This document shows, piece after piece, positions 1 to 5,872 of a stretch of 13,140 nucleotides of DNA. Each line of letters begins with the position of its first letter. The first letter of the stretch is position 1. This stretch comes from an uncultured Thomasclavelia sp. (GTDB lineage: Bacteria; Bacillota_I; Bacilli_A; Erysipelotrichales; Coprobacillaceae), in assembly GCA_910588165.1 (NCBI GenBank), contig CAJUOR010000053.1:1-13140 (forward strand), given 5' to 3'. The notes below the pieces were generated by a model that saw only the letters and a program-made list of their open reading frames with translations, was not told where the DNA came from and did not search any database. The translations under genes were made by a program, and so were the position numbers.

Positions 1-1
1 C

Positions 2-61
2 CCCGTCCCTATGGCTGCCTTCCGCCGTCTGCTTGTGGTGCTCGAGGAGGACGCACAGTAA
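2..61 (+). CDS. 3' end of an unidentified GC-rich gene (partial)
   Basis: One frame is open from the window edge to a TAA at 59-61 and would encode a C-terminus ending FRRLLVVLEEDAQ. An intrinsic terminator begins two bases after the stop, which fits the end of a transcription unit. I do not recognise the protein. The segment is about 65% GC (39 of 60 bases), far above the AT-rich remainder of the window, and uses codons such as CTG, CTC, GAG and GAC that are rare in the neighbouring genes. It could be a horizontally acquired gene or the 3' part of a structured RNA: CGTCC at 4-8 can pair with GGACG at 49-53. The visible piece is too short to decide. Confidence 0.25.
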   Translation, partial: PVPMAAFRRLLVVLEEDAQ

Positions 62-62
62 A

Positions 63-100
63 CGCCTATCTTTATTAGATAGGCGCTCTTTTGTTTTTTT
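63..100 (+). terminator. Intrinsic terminator
   Basis: CGCCTATC (63-70) pairs perfectly with GATAGGCG (78-85) around a 7-base loop, and CTCTTTTGTTTTTTT follows. It ends the transcript of the GC-rich element at the window start. Confidence 0.85.
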
Positions 101-249
101 CCACAAAATCAAACTCTATTTGATGATTTGAATTCTTTGTTATTTTCACAATGGAAATGCGATAATTATTATTTTATTGGTAAAAGTAGGTAATAATACG
201 CTATTCAACAAACTTTTATTTTTTCAATTAATTAAAGGGTTAAACATGA

Positions 250-283
250 CGCATCCAATGCGCAAATTTTATCATGTTATAAT
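250..283 (+). promoter_or_regulatory. Extended -10 box preceded by an operator-like dyad
   Basis: TGTTATAAT at 275-283 is a perfect extended -10 element (TGn plus TATAAT at 278-283) with no good -35 hexamer. Where the -35 would lie there is a perfect inverted repeat, CGCAT-CCA-ATGCG (250-262). Transcription would start near 290 and run only about 65 bases to the hairpin at 319-353, so it would give a very short RNA antisense to the spoIIE 3' end. The remainder of 101-318 is AT-rich and shows me no gene. Promoter use is inferred. Confidence 0.35.
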
Positions 284-318
284 GAATACGTCGTTAGTTG
301 AATATTGTCTCCCTTTGG

Positions 319-354
319 AAATAGAGTTTTATGAAAAAAGTAAAACTCTATTTT
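319..354. terminator. Terminator hairpin at the spoIIE 3' end, possibly bidirectional
   Basis: AAATAGAGTTTTA (319-331) pairs along 13 bp with TAAAACTCTATTT (341-353) around a 9-base loop, and it overlaps the spoIIE stop codon (353-355). The plus strand continues TTTTAAT and the minus strand continues TTTCC, so the U-tract is modest in both directions. Confidence 0.6.
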
Positions 355-2617
355 AATCTATATGTATTTGCGTAATATCTTCCACTCTAGCAACAATAAT
401 AGTAGCATCATCATCAACGCAATTACGTTCAGTCATTTCTTTCATAATCGCATCAGCTAGTTTTTGAGGATGACATTGCCCTAAATCATTAAGAAGTGTT
501 TCTAAAATATCTTCAATACCATCATCAAAGCCATCACTGTACATAATAATTAAATCTTGGTCGCTGCATTGATATTGTTCGGTATGTGTATCTACCTTAG
601 AAACAATACCGATAGGTAAAGCTCGTGTTTGGACTTTTTCTAATTGATTATAATGGTAAACAAATGAAGGTGTAGCACCGTTTTTTAAGAAAGTGGCTTT
701 AGCATCATTTGTATTAAACATCAGTAAATCTAAGGTTGTAAACATCTCCATGCGGTTTTTGATTTTAAGCAAGGAGTTGATGGTTTGGATAGATTCATCT
801 AAAGAGATACCGCTTTTTAATAGACGAGAGAAAACGTCAAGGGTTAATTCGCTTTCCTCATGGGCTTTTGAGCCATAGCCCATACCATCACTTAAGGCAA
901 TCATGGTATGTTGGTGATGTCTGAAGCATAGGTAGCTATCCCCACAATAATTCGCATCTTTAGAGATTTGCTGGATACCGTAAACTAATTGATAATTTTG
1001 ATGATTGGATAAAACTAGATGTGTATATCCCATTTGTTTGGCATTGTTTTCTAAGGTTAGGACATTTAATTTTGTGTCTAAGAATTTTTCAAGCACAGGT
1101 ATAACTACATCGTAAACTTCGACTTTGGTAATTTCGGTAATACCTATATCAATACAATATTCATCTTTAGAAATTTGGTCTTTATGAATATACATGACTT
1201 GATAATGATAGCCTTCTAATAAATCTTTCATGCTTTCTTCACCGTGAATATCACTACAGTCAACATGAGAAGCGTAGTGTTTAAGAAGCTGACCAACTAA
1301 AGATAACTGTGTGTAAAGATGGTGTTTTAAGTTATGGTATTCCTCATTCATATCTTTTTGATGGGCAAACAGTTTATGTTGTTCACGCACAGCTTTTTTA
1401 TATTCTGCCATATTTAAACAGTATCGCTCAATATAATGAAGTTCTTCTTTATTTAAACCGTCAATAATTCCTTTACGCATGACTTTAACAAGGCGATGAT
1501 CACCTTGATGTCGGTTAAAACAAGAGTCGCAATTCATACAGCGACTGCAAACTGTTTCATAGACATTGCCGACATAAGTTAAGACATTGGCTTTCATGGT
1601 CGCATCATCAAAGGAGTTGGCAATTCTGAAAAATAAATCACTGAAATTCTCTAATTGGCGTGTCATTTTTCTTTGATATGAAACAACCCCACCTACTTGG
1701 GTCGCTAAAAGTGATTGTTGATGGCATAAAATATTGAGATGCCGATATAAACGATTAGGAACCAGCATAAATAATATGGCACTTAAAGCAACTTCTAAGC
1801 CTAATAATAAAATATGGTTGGTAATAAAAAAAGGTAAGAGCCAGTGACTAAATAGATAAACAAGGGCAATTGCGAATTTTGTTTTGACAGAAATAAGGTA
1901 AAAGACACTTAAAGGAATCAATAAACTTAAAACTTCATCTTTCATCTGAATATTGCCAATCAATAAAATAAAGCTGATAAATAGTGCTGACTGATAGCCG
2001 GTTTTATTATCCACAATATATAATAGGCATAAAACAAGGAAGCGTAATAAAATCATCATCAAGGGATTACTGATATTTGTTAAAGAAAAAATGGCACTAG
2101 CCATCATTATTCCCAAGGCAAAAACTTCATCTGCATGATAAGATTCTTCCTGATTGGAAATTTGATGAACAAAAACCGGAGCAGCTTTTAAATAAATGAA
2201 ACAAAGAACACCACATAAGCTGCTATTCACAATTAAAATCGGCAGTGTTATTGCTTGACCGTTTGCCCATAGGATACCTTGGATAAGCAGCATGTATGTT
2301 GTACATAAAATTGGTATCATTCTTGTTTTTAAAACATAGATATAGGAAAGAAGGGATAGTCCACCTATAAACAAGAAGCATAAAGCAAATAAAGAAAGGG
2401 GTAGTTTAAATATGATGATGCTTAGTAAACAAGCCCCTAAACTAAAGAGCATTTCTAATTTCCCTACCACAAAAGCTGTGGCTAATAGGGGTAAAATAAA
2501 AACTAAATGAGAATTTAAAAATGCTGTTTGAATCGCAAAAAGAGCGATAAAAAAAATAAAGATTTTCTTTTCTATTTGATTCAGCCAAGAATCAAATCTA
2601 ACTTTTGATATTTCCAT
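353..2617 (-). CDS. spoIIE: Stage II sporulation protein E, membrane PP2C-type serine phosphatase
   Basis: In Bacillus, SpoIIE dephosphorylates the anti-anti-sigma factor SpoIIAA, releases sigma-F in the forespore and works with FtsZ at the polar septum. Numbered from the upstream GTG, residues 22-290 are strongly hydrophobic and should form about ten membrane segments. A regulatory region follows with a cysteine cluster (C360, C363, C366, C369). The C-terminal PP2C domain shows GDS at 562-564, ALSDGMGYG at 577-585, FLKNGATPSF at 646-655, LPIGI at 670-674, YSDG at 696-699 and DDDAT at 738-742. These match the SpoIIE metal and catalytic motifs. The frame can open at GTG 2626, but that codon lies inside the Shine-Dalgarno GAGGTGGAGG, and ATG 2617 has correct spacing from GAGGTG, so I chose 2617 (754 aa; B. 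subtilis about 827). No defect is visible. Confidence 0.95.
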   Translation of the reverse strand: MEISKVRFDSWLNQIEKKIFIFFIALFAIQTAFLNSHLVFILPLLATAFVVGKLEMLFSLGACLLSIIIFKLPLSLFALCFLFIGGLSLLSYIYVLKTRMIPILCTTYMLLIQGILWANGQAITLPILIVNSSLCGVLCFIYLKAAPVFVHQISNQEESYHADEVFALGIMMASAIFSLTNISNPLMMILLRFLVLCLLYIVDNKTGYQSALFISFILLIGNIQMKDEVLSLLIPLSVFYLISVKTKFAIALVYLFSHWLLPFFITNHILLLGLEVALSAILFMLVPNRLYRHLNILCHQQSLLATQVGGVVSYQRKMTRQLENFSDLFFRIANSFDDATMKANVLTYVGNVYETVCSRCMNCDSCFNRHQGDHRLVKVMRKGIIDGLNKEELHYIERYCLNMAEYKKAVREQHKLFAHQKDMNEEYHNLKHHLYTQLSLVGQLLKHYASHVDCSDIHGEESMKDLLEGYHYQVMYIHKDQISKDEYCIDIGITEITKVEVYDVVIPVLEKFLDTKLNVLTLENNAKQMGYTHLVLSNHQNYQLVYGIQQISKDANYCGDSYLCFRHHQHTMIALSDGMGYGSKAHEESELTLDVFSRLLKSGISLDESIQTINSLLKIKNRMEMFTTLDLLMFNTNDAKATFLKNGATPSFVYHYNQLEKVQTRALPIGIVSKVDTHTEQYQCSDQDLIIMYSDGFDDGIEDILETLLNDLGQCHPQKLADAIMKEMTERNCVDDDATIIVARVEDITQIHID

Positions 2618-2637
2618 TTCCTCCACCTCGCATGCCT

Positions 2638-2671
2638 ATTATAGAAAATTGCTTTAAAATTATTTGTCAAA
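2638..2671 (-). promoter_or_regulatory. spoIIE promoter with 21-bp spacer and overlapping Spo0A-type box
   Basis: On the minus strand a perfect -35 TTGACA (2670-2665) and a perfect -10 TATAAT (2643-2638) are separated by exactly 21 bases (2664-2644). The plus-strand sequence over the -35 is TTTGTCAAA (2663-2671), which fits the Spo0A box form TTTGTCRAA. Long spacers with 0A boxes at the -35 are known for the Bacillus Spo0A-activated sigma-A promoters of spoIIE and spoIIG. Function here is inferred from that parallel. Confidence 0.7.
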
Positions 2672-2673
2672 GA

Positions 2674-2702
2674 TTGACTTTAAAAAACATCTTTTATAAA
2701 CT
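2674..2702 (+). promoter_or_regulatory. Probable promoter of the HAD phosphatase gene
   Basis: TTGACT (2674-2679), a 17-base spacer, then TAAACT (2697-2702); TATAAA at 2695-2700 is an alternative -10. The start point would be near 2709, giving a very short leader before the Shine-Dalgarno at 2712-2717. The -35 faces away from that of spoIIE with only 3 bp between them. Confidence 0.5.
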
Positions 2703-2723
2703 ATTTTTAACGAGGTGATTTTC

Positions 2724-3503
2724 ATGCACAAAAAATACTTTTTCTTTGATATAGATGGTACCCTTCTGTCAGAAAAAGACGAAAAAATGCCTGATTCATG
2801 TAGGCATACTTTACAAGAATTACAAAGGAACGGACATTTTGTCGCTATAGCTACAAGCCGACCTTACATATTGACTTTTGAACAAGCCAAGCAATTGGGA
2901 ATTGCTAACTATGTTTGCGATGGTGGAGATGGCTTAGTTCTAAATGAGAAAATTGTTGAGATTTTACCTTTAAATTTAGAAGATGCTAAGGCTCTAGCTA
3001 AGGAAACAATTGAACATCAAATTCCAATTGCAACTTCGATTGACACCACAAACAATCGTTACAGTCCCGATGAGCGTTTTATCAAAGCTTATCCCCGTTT
3101 GCAAAATGCTTTTGATTTTGTTACTTTACCTGATTTTGATGTTTTAGCTACTAACGCTATTCATAAAATGTGTATTTGCTGTACGAAGGAGCAAGAGGTT
3201 TATCTACCCTCATTAGCTAAAGTACCTCATTATCGCATTGATGAACATTGTATCTTAGTTGAAGCCATTGATAAGTATCGAGGTATTGAAAAGATGGTGA
3301 ACTTAATTGGTGGGAAACATGAGGATATCGTTGTTTTTGGTGATGGTTTAAATGACTTGGCGATGTTTAGACAAGCTCCTTTGGCAATAGCGATGGGTAA
3401 TGCTGTTAGTCAATTGAAGGAAATAGCTTCTTATGTTACAGATAATGCCAGTGAAGAGGGCATTTACAAAGCTTGTATCCAATTTGGTTGGATAGAAAAA
3501 TAA
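2724..3503 (+). CDS. Cof-type HAD-superfamily phosphatase (subfamily IIB)
   Basis: A predicted cytosolic phosphatase that probably acts on sugar phosphates or related small phosphoesters; the substrate cannot be read from sequence. From ATG 2724 (259 aa, normal for Cof/YidA-type proteins) motif I is FDIDGT at 8-13 with nucleophile D9 and acid/base D11. Motif II is ATSRP at 43-47, the motif III lysine is probably K184 in DKYRG, and motif IV is GDGLND at 206-211. The region between motifs II and III is the type IIB cap. The frame extends to a GTG at 2715, but that GTG is part of the Shine-Dalgarno GAGGTG, whereas ATG 2724 is six bases after it. The gene is monocistronic, divergent from spoIIE and closed by a strong terminator. 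Confidence 0.9.
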   Translation: MHKKYFFFDIDGTLLSEKDEKMPDSCRHTLQELQRNGHFVAIATSRPYILTFEQAKQLGIANYVCDGGDGLVLNEKIVEILPLNLEDAKALAKETIEHQIPIATSIDTTNNRYSPDERFIKAYPRLQNAFDFVTLPDFDVLATNAIHKMCICCTKEQEVYLPSLAKVPHYRIDEHCILVEAIDKYRGIEKMVNLIGGKHEDIVVFGDGLNDLAMFRQAPLAIAMGNAVSQLKEIASYVTDNASEEGIYKACIQFGWIEK

Positions 3504-3545
3504 GACCATTTTGATTTGAGTTTTTCAAATCAAAGGGTCTTTTTA
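3503..3545. terminator. Bidirectional terminator between convergent genes
   Basis: AGACC (3503-3507) and TTTGATTTG (3510-3518) pair with CAAATCAAA (3526-3534) and GGTCT (3536-3540), with a 7-base loop and a small internal bulge. The plus strand continues TTTTTATTTAT and the minus strand continues TATTTTTC. It touches the HAD stop codon and the methyltransferase stop codon, so it serves both. Confidence 0.85.
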
Positions 3546-4469
3546 TTTATGGCATTGATAAATATGACGGGTAAACTTCATTTTGTTGACTTGACAGCTT
3601 TTATCTATTTGCCAGCCTTGAGCCTTCAACATTGCTCTTAAATCTTCATAGCTGATAAGAATCAGCCGTTGGGCAATTTTAGCACATGATTTAATAAGAG
3701 TAGCTTGTTGTTGAGGTGTAATACGGCTATAAAGATTATAGGGAATATCTAAAATAGCCACATCATAATAGTGCTCTAATGTGTTTAGATCTTGACAGAT
3801 GACTAAAGGTTTGTAGCCGTAATGTGTTAAGTTGCGATTGCTTTTCCAACACATTCCTTGATGAATGTCATAACCATGAATCAAATGACCTAAATCCAAA
3901 GCTTCAAGTAAAACTGTTCCGGCACCACAGCAAGGATCGACTAAAGTACATGATAAGTCACCTCCGCTTGCAATATTCACTAATGAGCGTGCAAGTCTAG
4001 TGCTAAGTGATTGAGAATAGCTTTGAGGTTTATTTTGATATTTTAGCTATGCTTGATGGTCCGCAGTTAATTTGCCAAAATACCAAATATGTTGGCGATA
4101 GGCAATGCCAAGTAGTGTCTTGGGCATGGCAATATTACCTGTTCCTTTAATTTGTTGACTTAATTTCTTGAGGTAAGCCATTCTAGTAGGATAATCCAAT
4201 GGATAATCAAGATGTTTAAGATAGCTAAGTTTGAAATCTTGAAAAGACTCCTCAAGCCTCGCTACTTCCATAGCTAAACCTTCTAGGCTATCGGACTGAC
4301 ATAAAATCTCTAATTTAGCTTTAAAATAAACACTTCGGCTTGCGGGAAAGTTCTTGTGGGAAATAATACAATGATTGGGCATCGTGATATTGTCATTAAA
4401 TAGACATTGCATTTCCATAGAACATAAGTATTGTTCTTGAATAGGGTAGTTAATTTGATAGAGGTACAT
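3543..4469 (-). pseudogene. THUMP/TRM11-type SAM-dependent RNA methyltransferase, interrupted by in-frame TAG
   Basis: Two open stretches (3543-3980 and down to 4050) lie in the same frame and are separated by a single TAG at 4047-4049. Read through that codon, the product is about 308 residues. Codons 1-140 form the N-terminal substrate-binding part (start MYLYQINYP), and codon 141 is the TAG. Beyond it come the KPQSYSQSLSTRLARSLVNIA linker region, SAM motif I DPCCGAGT at 178-185 and catalytic-loop motif DIPYN at 241-245. The family makes base-methylated tRNA or rRNA guanosines. The linker is normally preceded by a tryptophan-containing stretch, so a TGG-to-TAG transition is plausible. The 3' half has only a GTG at 3980 with no Shine-Dalgarno, so it is unlikely to be made alone. 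The open frame extends upstream into galE (GTG 4535); ATG 4469 fits the family start better. Confidence 0.75.
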
Positions 4470-4473
4470 ATAG

Positions 4474-4497
4474 AAAAAAGACAGAAAACTGTCTTTT
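4474..4497 (-). terminator. galE intrinsic terminator
   Basis: On the minus strand AAAAGACAG, a TTTT loop and CTGTCTTTT form a perfect 9-bp stem (4497-4476) followed by more T. It begins inside the galE stop codon (4498-4496) and ends four bases before the methyltransferase ATG at 4469. Confidence 0.7.
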
Positions 4498-5497
4498 ACT
4501 TCACCTTCTTTACATAGTTCCAAGAATCTTTGCACATATCTTCGATACCGTATTTAGCTTCCCAACCAAGTTCTTCTTTGGCTTTTTTGGTATCAGCGTA
4601 GCAAGTTGGAATATCGCCTGGGCGACGTTCTACAATTTGATAAGGAATTTTGATTTGATTAGCTTTTTCAAAATTCTCTACGATTTCTAATACACTGTAG
4701 CCATTACCTGTACCTAAGTTATAAATATGCACACCGTTATCTTTATGAGCTTTTTCTAAAGCTTTGATATGACCTAAAGCTAAATCTACGACATGGATAT
4801 AATCACGTACACCTGTACCGTCTTTAGTCGGATAGTCATTACCAAAGACATTTAACTGTGGTAATTCTCCATTAGCTACTTTAACGATGTAAGGCATTAA
4901 GTTATTAGGAATGCCATTAGGACTTTCACCAATCAATCCACTGCGATGGGCACCGATTGGATTGAAATATCTTAATAAGACAACTGACCATTCAGGATCG
5001 GAAATGACAATATCTTTTAAAATCTGTTCGATAAACAATTTGGAAGTACCGTAAGGATTAGTTGTACTACCGATTTCGCAATTTTCGGTAATCGGAATTT
5101 CTTTAGGATCACCGTATACAGTTGCACTTGAAGAGAAAATCATCTTTTTACATTGATATTGACGCATTAAATCACAAAGGACTAAAGTGCTCATTAAATT
5201 GTTTTGGTAATACTCAATCGGTTTACTGACAGATTCACCGACTGCTTTAAAACCGGCAAAATGAATAACCGCATCAATGTTATTTTCCTTAAAAATTGTT
5301 TCGGTTTGTTCTTTATTTGTTAAATCAACTTCATAGAATTTGAAATTTTTTTGCGTTATGGCTTTAATAGCATCTAAAGTTTCCGGCTTAGAGTTAGAGA
5401 AATTATCCGCAATGATAATATCATAGCCGGCTTCTAATAATTCAACTGCTGTATGACTTCCGATAAATCCATTACCACCTGCAACAAGAATGTTCAT
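4496..5497 (-). CDS. galE: UDP-glucose 4-epimerase
   Basis: Interconverts UDP-glucose and UDP-galactose (and often the N-acetyl forms) with tightly bound NAD+, supplying galactose units for surface polysaccharides and closing the Leloir pathway. It is a cytosolic short-chain dehydrogenase fold of 333 aa, near the usual 330-340. The nucleotide-binding GGNGFIG is at 7-13, the catalytic serine lies in FSSSATVYG at 121-129 (S124), and YGTSK at 149-153 provides Y149 and K153, which coincide with E. coli GalE numbering. ATG 5497 lies seven bases after a perfect GAGGAGGT. The gene has its own promoter with an elaborate repeat region upstream and a terminator on its stop codon, so it is probably monocistronic with limited read-through into the broken methyltransferase. 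Confidence 0.96.
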   Translation of the reverse strand: MNILVAGGNGFIGSHTAVELLEAGYDIIIADNFSNSKPETLDAIKAITQKNFKFYEVDLTNKEQTETIFKENNIDAVIHFAGFKAVGESVSKPIEYYQNNLMSTLVLCDLMRQYQCKKMIFSSSATVYGDPKEIPITENCEIGSTTNPYGTSKLFIEQILKDIVISDPEWSVVLLRYFNPIGAHRSGLIGESPNGIPNNLMPYIVKVANGELPQLNVFGNDYPTKDGTGVRDYIHVVDLALGHIKALEKAHKDNGVHIYNLGTGNGYSVLEIVENFEKANQIKIPYQIVERRPGDIPTCYADTKKAKEELGWEAKYGIEDMCKDSWNYVKKVK

Positions 5498-5527
5498 TTA
5501 AAATACCTCCTCATTTATTATATTCTT

Positions 5528-5556
5528 AGTATAGCAAAAACGCTTCAAAAAAACAA
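5528..5556 (-). promoter_or_regulatory. galE promoter
   Basis: On the minus strand TATACT (5533-5528) is a good -10. A 17-base spacer places the -35 at TTGTTT (5556-5551), a weak match. The -35 overlaps the left arm of the inverted repeat at 5554-5620 by three bases, so a factor bound there could control it. Confidence 0.5.
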
Positions 5557-5620
5557 ACTAAACACAATGGACATTTTAATAGCACTTTTTGGACATTTTA
5601 AAATTTTTGTGTTTGGTTTG
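5554..5620. repeat. Inverted repeat enclosing two direct repeats upstream of galE
   Basis: Outer arms CAAACTAAACACAA (5554-5567) and TTGTGTTTGGTTTG (5607-5620) are inverted copies with 13 of 14 positions matching. Between them TGGACATTTTAA occurs twice, at 5568-5579 and 5590-5601, 22 bp apart or about two helical turns. The layout looks like a multi-site operator. The region carries no credible gene; an overlapping 60-codon frame is low-complexity. Confidence 0.65.
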
Positions 5621-5640
5621 CACATCTTCTTTTGAATACT

Positions 5641-5726
5641 TGTTATGATAGAGAGGTCCTAGGATACAGGTGCCATCAAATATAGCATAAAAGATCCTAT
5701 CTAACACCTACTCTGATGTCACCTGT
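5641..5726 (+). ncRNA. Unassigned structured element with its own extended -10 box
   Basis: TGTTATGAT (5641-5649) is an extended -10 element without a clear -35. Downstream, ACAGGTGCCATCA (5666-5678) pairs with TGATGTCACCTGT (5714-5726), 12 of 13 bp. Competing pairings exist inside: TAGGAT (5660-5665) with ATCCTA (5694-5699), and AGGTG (5668-5672) with CACCT (5705-5709). I cannot match it to a known riboswitch class. No U-tract follows the outer stem, so it is not a simple terminator. It could be part of a long glmM leader, a small RNA, or a DNA-level operator. Confidence 0.35.
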
Positions 5727-5787
5727 TTAAATTTGGATTCATTCATTTACAAAATATGAAACATCTCCCTTTTAAAGTCTTTTCAAG

Positions 5788-5815
5788 TTGTTTTGAACAT
5801 AAATTGTGGTATAAT
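5788..5815 (+). promoter_or_regulatory. glmM promoter
   Basis: TGGTATAAT at 5807-5815 is a perfect extended -10, with TTGTTT (5788-5793) as -35 at a 16-base spacer. Transcription would start near 5822, leaving a leader of about 50 bases. Confidence 0.65.
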
Positions 5816-5872
5816 GCAAATAGTTACTTTTATTAAAGTGCTAAATCAATTTTAAAAGGAGATAGATTGTCT

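Noticed and set aside
1..61. Resemblance of the reverse complement to the GGAAG/GCAGCC part of SRP RNA
   Set aside because: The conserved GGAAGGAAGCAGCC motif and the matching stem are not complete, and the terminator is on the other strand.
331..375. 14-codon plus-strand ORF inside the spoIIE terminator (MKKVKLYFNLYVFA)
   Set aside because: No Shine-Dalgarno, lies in a terminator stem and antisense to the spoIIE 3' end.
693..878. 61-codon plus-strand frame inside spoIIE
   Set aside because: Antisense shadow of the well-supported spoIIE phosphatase domain.
3543..4049. Stop-codon reassignment of TAG explaining the methyltransferase
   Set aside because: glmM ends with TAG directly before its terminator, so TAG is used as a normal stop.
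4470..4535. Longer methyltransferase start at GTG 4535, overlapping galE
   Set aside because: The added 22 residues are encoded by the galE 3' end and terminator, and the family start resembles MYLYQINYP at 4469.
5453..5635. 60-codon plus-strand ORF opposite the galE start
   Set aside because: Covers the galE ribosome site, promoter and repeats; low-complexity translation without a ribosome site.
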